Notes under the pieces: generated by a model | Database searches by the model: none | Seen by the model: only the letters and a program-made list of their open reading frames with translations | What the model was told of the DNA's origin: nothing | Translations under genes and position numbers: made by a program | Assembly: GCA_050084985.1 (NCBI GenBank) | Contig: JBITNC010000001.1 | Location: forward strand, 58,404,001-58,468,000 | Origin: Nageia nagi | Taxonomy: Eukaryota > Pinophyta | Reading direction: 5' to 3' | Length of the DNA: 64,000 nt | In this document: one piece after another, positions 48,591-60,712 of the stretch | How the letters are laid out: every line of letters begins with the position of its first letter | How positions within the stretch are numbered: position 1 is the stretch's first letter

Positions 48591-49900
48591 CAAGTGTTTT
48601 AGAAATGGAATCTTTCAATTTCTTGACATGGTCAATAGCTTTGATGAGACTACCAGAGCTAACCTCAAGAAGATGTTGTATGGAAATGAATAGAGAAGAG
48701 AGGTCTCTAACATTGGGGGTAATAATTGATCCTTTAGAGTTCTTCGATCATGACTAGGGATTTGAATATGCTATATGATGATATTCATAATATTAGGGCA
48801 CCTTATTTATAAGTAGAAATTATTTTCAACAAATACAATAGTGAGGGAGATCCTATGGATCATATCAAGGCTTTTAAAATGAAATTCAAATTGAAATTTG
48901 GAATGAATGATAATTTGATGGCTAAATACTTCCCTACTACATTCAAAGGAGATGCATTCAATTAGTACTTTTATTTACCTGCTAAGTCAATTAATTTCTA
49001 TGTACAACTTATCTCGTAATTTTACATCCATTTCAAATAACATGCTCTTAGAAAAATGATAGTTTCAAATCTAGTTAGTGATATCCAAGGTCCATATGAG
49101 CGATTTGATAAATTTGCCTAAAGATTTTAAAAAATATGGAGCATGATTCCCAAACCCCTATCTGAGTCTCATGTCACATTCATATTTTTCTACAATATCC
49201 ACCATAAACTGAATTCCATAGCCCTAGATTACATGACCTTACCCTTTACTAAGATAATGCATAAGCTTGATTAAAAAGAGAAGTGCTTAGTTGACATGGG
49301 TGCCTTGAAATATGGAAACCCTAACAAAGACATTAAGGGAGGTATACATTAGGAAAAAGAAGATAAAGAGGTTTATGCCATAGAGGAACCCCCATATAAA
49401 GTGCATCAAAAGAGTCAAGAAAAGAAAATTTTTAGGAAGAACTATAAGTCACCTTTGGCTCTTGTTGTTATGTTCAAGGATTGTTTACAAAAAGGACTAA
49501 TCAAACATGATCTAAAATAAGAGTTAGGTCCTCATGATGGAAAACCTAGTTTGTACAATGAACTAGAATTTTTTAAATATCACAAGGTTAAAGGTCATAA
49601 AATAAATTCATGTATGATCTTGAAAAAGCAATTGCAGAAATTACTAGATGATGGTGAGATATAGTTCAAGGCCAGAGCAACAGGTTCAAAGGATGCCAAA
49701 CCATTCATAATAAATGTCATATTTAACCAAGAACTATATGGATCCGCTAGGAGAGGAATACCTAGAGGGAGTATCAATTCAGCTATAGATAAGCAAATAG
49801 TATTCCCTTGCAATCATAGTACTCAAAAACTCCTAGAGAAATTAAAGGTAATTCATGCCAACATAAGTATTTTCAAACTTTTGCAATTGTTAATTAAACA
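48591..49900 (+). pseudogene. Gypsy gag (element 3)
   Basis: Broken gag of another + strand gypsy element. Readable parts are EGDPMDHIKAFKMKFKLKFG and AKYFPTTFKGDAFN near 48840-48965, then SDIQGPYERFDKFA near 49080-49120. A knuckle remnant, KYHKVKGHKINSCMILKKQL, lies near 49575-49635; its first Cys is lost. Many stops interrupt it. The gag wording differs from element 1, so this is a separate family or lineage. Confidence 0.75.
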
Positions 49901-49959
49901 TAGAGATGCTTTGCACTTAAGAAAATTGAATTTGATGTAGATATTCTTATTGTAAATTT

Positions 49960-50420
49960 GCAAAATTGATATGCAATCTTGATACTGAGTTAGTTTGTAA
50001 CATGCTTTCCTTTCAAGAGAGTGAATTGCCTAATGAAGATGTTATTGAGAAATATCTAGGATTGTATATTTGTGTTAACATTGATGATATTCCTATTAAA
50101 AAAGCTTTGATTGATACTAGTTCAAATATCAATATATGTTCTATTGAATTATTGCAAAAATACTTTCCTTCCATATATGCAAAGATGAAAAGAACACTAT
50201 TAGCATTAAAGGGTTTTATAATACAGAAAAAGAATGTATTAGATATGTATCTATGCCTTTTGAAGTAGGTGGTAAAATGGTTCATCAAAAGGTCTATATT
50301 TTTCAAGTGAAATTTTCATATAACTTGTTGGTTGGTAAATGTTGTATCCATAATATTAGAGTTGTTACTTCCATAATGCATCAATAAATTAAATTTATGT
50401 ACAAAGGCAAGAAAGTTATT
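49960..50420 (+). pseudogene. Gypsy protease (element 3)
   Basis: A 100-codon open stretch (49966-50268) with ALIDTSSNINICSIELLQKY, the aspartic-protease loop. The triad reads DTS instead of DTG or DGG. After a frame change come EVGGKMVHQKVYIFQVKFSY and NLLVGKCCIHNIRVV, the usual wording after the protease loop. It lies between gag and RT as expected. Confidence 0.75.
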
Positions 50421-51379
50421 ATTCATGCAAAATAAAATCTTACAGATGTATGGAAAGTAGTTGAGAGATTTTAGATTCCTCATGATTTGTTTAAAAGTGA
50501 GGAAGATGCACCAACAATTTTCATAGCTATCATACTATAATAAGTAAGCAATGGAGCATATAGACTACCAAAAATATACATATAGGAGAAATTTAGAGAG
50601 CTTAGATGACCTCTTGTAGTCCCAAAAAATCAGTGTTATCACCAGAAGGAGATTTAAGTCAAGTGTTGCTACTTCATTCCTAAGAAAAAAATTTATTCCA
50701 TTAAATACATGAATATCCTCTACCAAGAACATGAAGAAAAATGTGCATCCAATAGTGAAGATTTAGCACCTATTTCATAAAAAACACCAAGTCTAGTAAG
50801 TATACATTTCAATAGCATTGATCATACTTTTGCTAATGAATATATGCACAAATATAAATATGGTGAAAAATGATTAGCTAAGAATGAGCAAGGCATCATA
50901 AAGCCTATTCCAAATGATGGTCATCATAAGTGAACAACAAGTGTTGGATTTAATGATTCTACACCTAGCTCATCTTCATTAGTTCTAAGGCTTCAAAATA
51001 TGGATAGCAGTAAAAAGGGTTGCACTAGATATATATGATGAGTGGCTACATTATGGGATGATACATGGTCCAATAAAGGAGTTACATGATTATTATGTGG
51101 GTCAATTCCTACCTCCTATAGCTTCTATTTAAGTCAACATCATCAAAAATGATGATACCATCCTTAAGAAGATGAGGGCATAGAGTGAGTTCCCCAAATG
51201 AAGTGAAAAGAGGCTCACAGCATGGTTCATGTGATATTAGATGTACTTTGGTGAGGAGGTATATATAGATGATGTAGACATTGCAGGTTAGATCCTCACC
51301 TTTCCTTTCATTTTCATTAGTTTTTTTTTACATTATCATTCATTTTTTTTCAAGTTAGTCCTAGATCTAGGTCATCTTT

Positions 51380-52130
51380 CTTTCATAGTCCATCTTTCTA
51401 ACCCTTAATGGGATGACTATGTTGGGTTCCTAGCATCACCACTCTATTTTCCCCTTCTCTTATGATTGAGTTTGGATATAATATTGGGGGCATTTCCTAT
51501 GCCTCCCCAACTCAGTGATGAAATATCCTATCTTAGTGAAGAAATAGTAGAAGTAAACATCATACCCAAGACGATCCGTGATTGATAAAAAAGGAGCTTG
51601 TTTAACCTTGGAAGAATGGGAAAGGTACCACCTACTATTGCATGAGTTTTCTAATATATTTTCTTAGTCTTATTCTGATATGCTTGGTCTTAATCTTGAT
51701 TCTATCACTTATAGCCTAATTATCAATGAAAATATCAAACTATTTCAACAAAATCCTAGAAAGATGTATCCTACGATAACCCTTACTATTAAATAGGAAA
51801 TTGAGAAGTATCTTGTTGTTGGTTTTATTTTTCCCATTAATTATTCTTTGTGGATTTCTAACATTTTCCTTGTAGCTAAGCCTAATGGTGAAATAAGATC
51901 TACAGATTTTATGGATATTAAAAAGGCATATTCAAAAGATACCTTTCCTTTTCCTAATATTGATATGATTGTAGAATCAACGACAACCCAAGAAGTTTTT
52001 ATCTTTCATGGATGGATTTTCTAGCTATAATAAAATTAGGATCAACAAGGAGGACCAATACAAGTAAATTTTTGTTACTCCTTGGAGCATATTTTGTTGG
52101 TGGTCATGCTTTTTAGTCTAAAGAATACAG
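51380..52130 (+). pseudogene. Gypsy reverse transcriptase, truncated (element 3)
   Basis: N-terminal half of RT. LHEFSNIFS, a stop and SYSDMLGLNLDSI lie near 51640-51710, VGFIFPINYSLWISNIFLVA near 51815-51875, and KPNGEIRSTDFMDIKKAYSK near 51875-51940. DTFPFPNIDMIV follows near 51940-51975, with FSLKNTGV near 52105-52130. The reading then stops exactly where homology to a minus-strand LTR begins, before the YVDD box. The element therefore lost its 3' half, or the LTR-bearing copy inserted or recombined here. The 50421-51379 interval is degenerate linker. Confidence 0.8.
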
Positions 52131-52753
52131 GTGTAGACTAAAAATAATGCTTACATCATAAATTGATGCTCTATTTTTCTATGATATAATATTGAAACAT
52201 ATATCATAAATATGGCATCAAAAAAATATGATAAACAATATACCTTCATCAAACTCGCATCCAATAACCATGAAGGAAATCATATATCAATTGCAATGAT
52301 ATACCATAAGAATAAAATGTCACCAATAGCCCAAGAGCACATTGAGCTATGTGAAAGATGCAAATCCATGAATAAAAATAAAGATGTTAGAAAGAAAGAT
52401 TAAGGGTTTCATAGATCTATACAGAGGTGGTATTACAAAACACCATTATTGGTTAGGTAGAAATCATACTACATGTTTTCATCTCTTTCTCTTGATATCC
52501 ATCAATGTCATTTACATTGCCGTTGATATTCTTTTATAATAACATTTTGAACCTCTTTTATTCTTTTGATCATTGCCTTTTACATTATTTATGATGTCTC
52601 TTTTGAGATTTGACACCTCTTCCAATACACAATTATCCATTACATTGATTACATTTCCTAGGGTATACTTTAACCCCTTTTTTACAATACATATGCCCTA
52701 ATGCTATAAAATGAATTATTTAATAAATAATAATTCATTTTTAGGCATCAACA
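52130..52753 (-). repeat. 3' LTR (partial) of the minus-strand gypsy copy
   Basis: In the minus orientation it starts TGTTGATGCC right after a polypurine tract. It is similar over its whole length to the + strand sequence at 60713-61340, for example the GAATTATTATTTATTAAATA block and the GGTGTTTTGTAA-CACCACCT block next to AGATCTAT. Similarity stops near 52130, where RT of element 3 begins, so the 3' end of the LTR is missing. The open frame at 52212-52403 lies inside this LTR and is not a gene. Confidence 0.75.
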
Positions 52754-52768
52754 TTTTTCCCCTCTTTC
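52754..52768 (-). promoter_or_regulatory. Polypurine tract of the minus-strand gypsy copy
   Basis: GAAAGAGGGGAAAAA on the minus strand, directly before the LTR start TGTTGATGCC. Confidence 0.75.
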
Positions 52769-53710
52769 GAGGTGTGATTGAAGAAGTAAAATTATATATC
52801 TAAAGAAGAAGTGTAGAAGAATTTATTTGAGATCTCCATCTAGCATTGATATTTGATGATGATGATGAGGATCCTTTGTTGTCCCCTTTTGGCTTGGTTT
52901 CCCAAAGAAAGTTCCTTAAGTGGTGCAGCCAAGATAAAATCTAAATAACTATATCATTTTTTCCCCTTACACTATTCAACCATGGATCTGGCTATCTCTT
53001 CATTTTTTATTCTCAAGAATCTGATGCTCTTATGTCCATGTCTTGATACATAAGTGACCCTTTGATCTCATATCCTAATTTTCTATTACACATATCATTG
53101 ACTACATATTAACAATTTATCATGTCATTAGCTATGTAAATTTTGTTTCATTTTGTATTCTTCTTTTGATGTAGATACTTGCAAAAAGTGTTAGATATAC
53201 CCTGCATGAAAATATTTTGGATAAATAGTGAGTTGCATCATCCATTAATGATGAGTTAATATCAGTAATCTACTTACAGCTACATCACTATTTTATCTTT
53301 TGAGTGAACTCTCACTAGCTATATCGATGGCTTTCGATGGTCATACATTTTATGTCTATTACCCTGAGACATTATGCTTTGTATAGTTTCAAATAAAAAC
53401 CCATGTGGATACATAAGAAGTTACATCATACATTGAGGATGAATCAATGTCAACATCTTGGTCATATTTGTATTATTGGTTTAACTTTAAGTGAATGAAC
53501 TCTCACTAGTTGTACTAATGACCATCAATGAACTCGCATTTGTATGTCCCTAGTCTATAGACATTATACTATATTTTTTTATTTTTATGTAGGTAATTTC
53601 ATGTAGACAATAATGCACACTGCTAACTACATTGCAAATAGGAAAGCAATTGCAAAAATGAAAATCAAAACTAAAATACATATATATTGCAAAAAATATT
53701 CATTATTTTG
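52769..53710. other. Untranslated 3' part of the minus-strand gypsy copy
   Basis: Lies between the integrase end and the polypurine tract. AT-rich with no coding sequence. Loose recurring phrases (ACTCTCACTAG, CATCATCCATTAATGATGAG) suggest weak internal duplication near 53220-53540. Confidence 0.45.
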
Positions 53711-54880
53711 TAAAGTATAGAGCCACTATTTTACACAAAGAACCATTTGAGGTGTATGGAATTGAAGATTTTAGTTCTTCTTTTCCATACATGGATGATA
53801 ACTTGTAAGATCTTGATCATGTTGCTCCAACTACAACAAATGGGCCCAGCCAATTTGGTTCAAATTTTCCTTTTAACTTCATCATTTACAATTGTCTTGT
53901 TAATATTTTCCTTCAGTACCAAGTCTCTCACTTTGAATTCCTTTGGTTGGATCTTCTTTCCAAACATCCTCTTCAACTTTGCATGGTAAGCTTTCTAATG
54001 CTTAATTGCCTTGATTCTCTTATCATCAAGTGATTTCAACTATTACAATCTACCCTTTCTTGCCTCTTCATATGATATTTCTCCCTATAATGATATTCTT
54101 AAAGATGGAAACTCTAACTCTAATGGTACTACAAATTAATCTCCATAGAATCATGAAAATGGTGTTACCCTAACAGTTTTTCTCATACTTATTTTGTATG
54201 TCCATAATGCATAAGCTAACTATTTATGTCAATCTACCTTATATCTATCCCAAGTATTTGAAAAAATGCTCTTGATGGTTTTATTTTATGCTTCCGCTTG
54301 ACTATTCCCTTGAGGATAATAAATTGAAGAAAATGTTTAAGCAATATGAAACTTTTTACAAAAGGCTTTTATGTATTTACCTTTGAAATTTGGCCCATTA
54401 TCCATGATCAACCTTTGTGGCATCCCAAACCTAGTGATGATATTCTCTATCAAGAATTCAATGATCTTATCTTGTGCGATTGATTTCATTGGAATGACCT
54501 CAACCCATTTTATGGTAAACTTCATTGTTGTGATAATGAATTTGTGACCTTCCCTTGAATATGAATTGATAAACCCAATCAAATCTATGCCCCATGTTGG
54601 AAATGGCCATGGTGAAATTATGGAATTCAACTCTTGAGTTGGTTATTTCTCCAAATTTGCATGCTTTTGACACTGTAAATAAGTCTTAACATGATTTTTG
54701 GAATCCTCTTCCATTGTAGGCCAAGAGTAACCAATTCGTAAAAGTTTAGTGTACAATACTTCTGCAAAGAAATATCCTCCACACAACCCATCATGTGCTT
54801 GTTCTAATGCTATAGTTATTTCATGTTGTGTTAGACATATCAAAAAAGCTTCATTAAAATATATTTTGTACAAAAATTCA
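53711..54880 (-). pseudogene. Gypsy integrase (minus-strand copy)
   Basis: Near-complete integrase. The zinc-binding region is HEITIALEQAHDGLCGGYFF and GYSWPTMEED (54643-54873). The core runs TWGIDLIGFINSYSREGHKF, then RFGMPQRLIMDNGPNFKGK, then YYPQGNSQAEA, so the catalytic D, D and E are all present. The C-terminus ends near 53720-53800 with EPNWLGPFVVVGA and YKLSSMYGKEEL. A few stops, for example after QAEA and before KTIKS, disable it. Domain order after RT and RNase H confirms gypsy. Confidence 0.9.
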
Positions 54881-54917
54881 CCAATAATTTCGCATGCTGA
54901 TAGCTATCCTCTTTAAT

Positions 54918-55590
54918 CTAACTTTTGTTTCTATCAAAATTTGTTGGAATTGTTTGATCTTTCAAATAATTATAAATGTCAACATACCAATGTTCATAAT
55001 CATCTGCTAGATCAAGATGAAACAAATGTAGCTTATCTATATTTTCTAAGTAAGAAGGCATACCCAACTTTCTAATATTGAGGATAGCCTCTTCATCCTC
55101 TATATCAATTGGTGCCAATGAACCTGCACTTTCCATTGCATTTGCATACTTGTTATTAGTCTTTGGGATATTTTGAATACTATATTTATCAAACTCATTG
55201 TGTAATTCAACAACGACTATCTTATATGGCTTTAACTTCTCATATTTTCTATTATTATATATATATATATATATAATATAAATATATATATAACATATAT
55301 TATAGTATTTAATTATTAAAATAATAATATAAATACTGATTCACAGCTATAAATCACCATATATTTCCAAATCTTTTATGTTCAAATTATGGTTACTTTT
55401 AATCCCAAAATTAGAGTTTCATATTTTTCCATGTTATTGTTGCAATTAAATCCAAGTTTATAAGCCATAGGAATTACCTCATGGTAGGTAACACTAAAAT
55501 AATACTTTCCCCTTCTTTGTAAGAACATTTTGCTCCATAAAAATATAAGGCCCATGTTGTAGGTTCTTCTTCCATGTAGCACATGAGCTC
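54918..55590 (-). pseudogene. Gypsy RNase H and linker with an AT microsatellite
   Basis: RNase H reads FSVTYHEVIPMAYKLGFNCN and KYETLILGLKVT (55382-55582), the region around the catalytic Glu of EYEAL, here KYETL. The next part should carry the YGDSQL motif but is replaced by an AT-rich stretch with a TA microsatellite (about 55248-55300). The frame resumes at KYEKLKPYK near 55240 and continues through an acidic linker (APIDIEDEEAILNIRKLGMP, 54918-55136). Confidence 0.8.
55248..55300. repeat. (TA)n microsatellite
   Basis: Almost pure TA repeats with a few extra A bases, inside the RNase H-integrase linker of the minus-strand gypsy copy. Confidence 0.9.
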
Positions 55591-56960
55591 ATCTGGAATC
55601 ATCATTTCTTACCTATCACATCGTTGGCTACCTTTAGTTAGTGTTTCATGTCATTGGCTATGTGAGTCCTCATCATGCTCATCTGGGAACTCTTCATGCA
55701 CTACTGTACCATTATTTTGAAGGAATTCTGCTATCAGATCTATAATTGCCTATCCTTTCATGGATTTTTGCTTTACCACATTGATATCAAATTATTGCAA
55801 TAACATCAACCACTTAGATACCCTTCTTGAAAAATATTTCTTTGCTGAAAGATATTTTAGTGTTTTAATTGGGTTAAGAATATATGTAGTGTAATATAAA
55901 AGATAATGCCTCAATTTGTTTGTAGCAAAAATAATACCAAAGTAGAGGTTTTTCATGGTTATATATCTTGTTTCATAATCAATAAGAGTTTTTCTAAGAT
56001 TATTATCCTTTATTTATTTTCATTATCCTTCTGACCAACATTTCCCCCAAGGCATATAATATGGTTGATATGTAAATATATTCTTCTTTTTCAAAATTCA
56101 TAGGCACTAAAATAGGATAATTTAGCAAGTATTATTTTTATATATTCAAATGCTTTTTGATATTTTTCATCCCATACAAACTTGACATCCTTTTCCAACA
56201 AATGAATAAATGGACTACATTTATCTCCAATGTGGGAAATGAATCTTCTTACTGAATTTATCTTTGCTTGAATACTTAGTTTCTTGAGGTTATTTGCAGT
56301 TGGCATACTCACTATATCTTTTACATTTTTAGGATCCACCTTAATACCCCTTTTGAAAATCATGAAACCAAGCAACTTTCCTAAAGTAACACCAAAAGCA
56401 CATTTTTGAGGTTTTAGTCTAAGCTTGTACCTTTTGAGAATGTGAAATACCTCTTCAAGGAGCACCAAATGGTCTTAGCCTTGCTTCAATTTGACCAAGA
56501 TATCATCAACATACACCTCCATTGATTTATGAATATGCTTATGGAACATAGACACCATGGCTTTTTTGACAACACCTACATTTTTTAATCCAAAGGGCAT
56601 AACCTTTCAACAAAATTTTTCCCAAGGTGTAGTAAAAATAGTCTTATGTTGATCAGCCAAATTGATTAGAATTTGATTGTATCTAATAAAGCCATCCATA
56701 AAATATAAAGAATCATGAACAACAATACTATCCATAATCATATCAATATTACGAAATGGAAAATCATATTTTAGAAAAACATTATTAATATCACAAAAAT
56801 CAATAAAAACCGTTATCTCTCTAGTAGGTTTTGTAATAAGAATAATGTTAGCCATCCATTTTGAATAATCAATTGGTTTTATAAAACCAACATTCAATTA
56901 CTTTTCAATTTCTTTTTTAATTAACAATGCCTTATAATGATGCATCTTTCTTGTTTTTGT
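55591..56960 (-). pseudogene. Gypsy reverse transcriptase (minus-strand copy)
   Basis: RT with all main landmarks: NVGFIKPIDYSKWMANIILI (near 56840-56895), REITVFIDFCDINN (near 56780-56820), DFPFRNIDMIMDS, and MPFGLKNVGVVKKAMVSMFH (near 56545-56605). The intact catalytic box MEVYVDDILVK follows (YVDD codons at 56501-56512), then YKLRLKPQKCAFGVTLGKLL (near 56385-56440). It is broken by stops near 56606 and 56475 and by decay past 56090. The YVDD box is better kept than in element 1. Confidence 0.9.
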
Positions 56961-57849
56961 TTAACTCATTTGGCTCCTTCCTTTAGTGGTAAATTATGCA
57001 TAAAAAAAGAGGGATCTAAACTAGGTATATTAGCATAAGACCAAGAAAAATTCTTTTGATTTTGAATAAATTTATTTTTGTACCTTTTTTTCTAAGGTGT
57101 TGGAAGGGATGCTCCAACTTTGACCAATGTTTTCTCATCATTTGTCCCAATATTGATATTTTCTAGTTCTTTAGATGGGAATATTAATTCATCCTTTTTT
57201 TTATAACAATGAAAGCAACTCTTCTAATCCTTGAATATCACTTGTATCATAATCTCCTTGTTCAACCTAAAATACTTCATTAAAATTCACTTCTTATTCA
57301 AAATATGCATACTCATTAAGAATGTAACTTGTTTTATGTTTCTCATTGGATTTAGGCAATTCTGAATGTGCCCCCAAGTATTCTAAAATGTCATTATCAA
57401 TACTAAAATAACCAAATTCAAGTGGTATAGAATCATCAATCTATAAATCTTTATCAATATAATCAAAAAGCTCAATCAAATTGCATTCTTTTATAAACTT
57501 GATAGGTCCCATTGTTTTCTTTATATTTTGATCACTACCCAATCCATTCTTAATTTTCTAAGCTCCTAAAGTATTAGGAAAAGAAGAAATACCATTTTTA
57601 ATTTTCCTAAACCCCCTCTATATTTGCAATTTTCTATCATGTACTTATGAACACAAGGAGATGGAGATGTTTTACTCGTTATATTTTTTGCTTGATCATT
57701 TGTTGATGTCTTTGGAAATGGAGATATAGTTGTTGTAGAGAAAGAATAATTTCATTCCATTGACAACATTCAATAAGTATAGCATATCATTGATGACTCT
57801 CAACACTAAGAATTTTTTATCATCGCAAATCGTTTACAAATATGAACAG

Positions 57850-59030
57850 ATCAAAGTTCTCAATTTTGTACATTCCTTTTCCTATCTCTGCAATCTAAGG
57901 ATATTTTTATGATTTCACCACTAATGTACTTGCTTCCAAAGGTATAATATCATATGTAGGACAAGTCATTATGAATTCCTCCATATCATCTACATTACAT
58001 AAGGCATATGGTTATGGATCACCTATTAATGTATGTACCTCATCCTAATATTCAAATTTCAACCTGCCATGTACTATAGATGGGACTACATCCATATCAT
58101 GAAGCCAATATATTCATAATAATAGGTTATATGAAAATTTTAATCCACAACCTAAAACTATTTTCAAATATTCTAACTCATGTTGTAACCAAAATTGTAG
58201 CTATCCCAACTGGCTTTTTGGATGAACTATCATATGCCCTAATTTTGAATGTAGCTTCTTCTAAGGGAGGTATCTCTACACCTTTTTTCTTGAAGTTGTA
58301 TCAAACATTTGTGAGAGCATACATTAACAACTGATCCATTATCTACCAATGTTCTTTTTATATCCCATCCCTTTATCATAGGTGTGATATGCAAGGCTAA
58401 ACATTCAAAAAGGATTTCTTTATTAAGCTTTTCAGATTTATAAAATGAAATTGCATCACATTACTTAATAGATCTATATTTTTCTTAAAAAACATGGTAG
58501 GAGACATATTGGTAGGGATTTTTCTTTTTTGAACAAAGCATACAATATCTCCTTATGTGTTTCAGATGTAGATATGATATAATACAAACTAATCTTAGTA
58601 GGAGTAGTTTTCTATTGCTCAATCATGCTATAAGTTTTTAGATTAGGTGGGACACTTACCTTTTCAATAGTAACTAGATTTGGAATGTTCCTTGTATGTC
58701 CTCTTCTTAATTCCACACAAACTTCTTTATCAATTGAAACTATGTTCACTATTACCTTTGGATATGAATCTTTCTGATCAATTTCATATCTCCCTTAGGC
58801 AATGAGATCCAAAATTGTTGCCTCTAATGCTCAATAAAATTTTGTAGCATGAACTTTTCTTTGATGATAAGTGCAATAAGCATCATATTTTCCCATATGA
58901 ATATTATCATATTGTGTTGTTTTCTCTAATGGTTGCAATAAACCTCTTTTCATCAGATCTTTCATAATAAACCTTGGCTAAATTGGAAATGTATACTTAT
59001 ATCTCTTTTTGTAGTTGATCTTGTCAATTT
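57850..59030 (-). pseudogene. Gypsy gag C-terminus and protease (minus-strand copy)
   Basis: The 5'-most part of this copy that remains. A knuckle remnant, YCTYHQRKVHATKFY, lies near 58820-58880, with the last Cys replaced by Tyr. The protease loop TLVDNGSVVNVCSHKCLIQL lies near 58280-58345, followed by LQEKRCRDTSL. The same wording occurs in the + strand copy at 62.4-63.1 kb (CTYHQRKGDATNFC and VDNGLAINICSH), so both belong to one family. At about 59030 the reading stops and an oppositely oriented pol fragment begins. The 56961-57849 interval is the degenerate protease-RT linker. Confidence 0.78.
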
Positions 59031-60440
59031 AGGCAGAGATGCGTTCATATGGACCAACAAGTGTTAAAGAGCATTTGAAGACATAAAAGGTTTCTTGATT
59101 AAACCTCCTATTTTATATCCAGTTGATCATACAAAATATTTATACTTGTATGTCTTAGCCATAAGAAATCCTATAGGAACAATCCTAATACAACTTGATA
59201 AAGAATATAAGGAAAGCATTGTGTATTATCCATCCAATACATTATAGAATGTAGAAGTAAACTACACACCAATTGAGAAATTATGTTATGCAATAGTTTA
59301 CACTACACAAAAAATTGAGGCACTATATGATCATAAATAACACTTTCATTGTAACCAAAGCTAATCCATTGAGATATTTGTTATCAAAACCATAATGATA
59401 GAGAGATCAACCAAATGGATAATGGATCTACAAGAGTTTGATATTTTATACACATATCAAAAGGTAATAAAAGGATATGTTATAGTTGATATGGTAGTAT
59501 AAGTACTATGTGAAAAATATGGAAATAGAAATGAACTTATTACATTAGTAGAATGGTGTGAAGATAAAACATAAACACTATTCTTTGATGGCTCTAAATG
59601 TTTATAATAAGTTGGGCCAAGGATTGTATTAGTATCTCTAAAGGTGGTATGATTCCTATGGTATACAAGTTGAATTTTGAATGCACTAACAATATGGTTG
59701 ATATGAAGCATTGATGTTAGGACTAAATGCAACATTCAATCTTGGTATTAGTAAGTTGTAAGTTTATGGTGACTCACAACTTGGCATCAATCAAATCAAT
59801 GATGTTTACAACATAAAATATGAGAAATTGCAGCCATACTAGGATTTAGTTACAAGAATGCTTCAAAGAGGCTTTGAGCATATTCATTTTGAAAATATTT
59901 CAAGAAACAACAACATATTTGTAGATGTAAATACTAACATAGATTCATTAATACCTATATCAGTTGAAGATGAGAAAACCATCATTAGAATCAATAGCCT
60001 CAAAAATTATTCTTTTGTTGATGAAAAATATTACCAAGGGTTCTTCAAGAAAGAACCATTTATATGTGTCATTCTTCCACTACATGAATGATATGCTGAT
60101 ATTTACAACTACCTAAAGGAAGGAGAGATCCTAGATTCATGTCAATCCAAGTTCCTCAAATGAAGATTAAACACATGGCTACAAGGTGTCATTATTGGTG
60201 ATATTGTTTAAAAAATATCATTTGATGGTACTTTGATTAGATGTATAAATGAAATTGAAGAAAAAAAGGCTATGGAACAAGTACATGATAGCATAAATGG
60301 GGGATATTTTAAAGGTAAAGATATATTTTATAAATTCTTAAGTTTAGGATATTATTGGCTATCTATAAAAAATGACTATATTTTACATGTTAAGAGGTGT
60401 AAAAAAATTTCAAAAGCATGTTAACTTGAAATAGGCTCCA
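59030..60440 (+). pseudogene. Gypsy RT end, RNase H and integrase start (+ strand scrap)
   Basis: A + strand fragment of the same gypsy family. In order: the RT connection (RAFEDIKGFLIKPPILYPVD near 59070-59130), ERSTKWIMDLQEFDILYTYQ near 59405-59460, the RNase H start TLFFDGSKCL near 59575-59605, and LVYGDSQL-like VYGDSQLGINQINDVYNIKY near 59760-59820. The linker ISVEDEKTIIRINSLKNYSF follows (59858-60091), then the integrase zinc-binding part KAMEQVHDSINGGYFKGKD and LGYYWLSIKNDY (60233-60424). It starts mid-RT and ends mid-integrase; both ends look like rearrangement breakpoints. Confidence 0.85.
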
Positions 60441-60712
60441 TGGAAAATTTTAAGGGATGAATCGATGAATCATGGCTATAATTCTAGATTTTCACTTTTT
60501 GATGTGGCTAGTATAATGCATAGTGGGTCCCACTTTAGAGCCAAAAGTTTTTTAAAATATTTAAATTCTTGACCCATGTAGTCTACCTTTCTACATGATT
60601 TGAAATATATTAACCTTATTTTCTATACATATTTTAGCTCATTCACCTTGAAATTATAAAAATAGAAAATAATTTTGCCCTAATAACCACTTATAGGTTA
60701 GTATGTATATAT
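60441..60712. other. Unassigned sequence between gypsy scrap and LTR
   Basis: No recognisable coding sequence. It ends in a short TA run (about 60703-60718) at the LTR start. Confidence 0.4.

Noticed and set aside
52212-52403. 63-codon + strand frame with a Cys-containing tail
   Set aside because: Lies within the minus-strand LTR, as shown by similarity to 60.9-61.3 kb.
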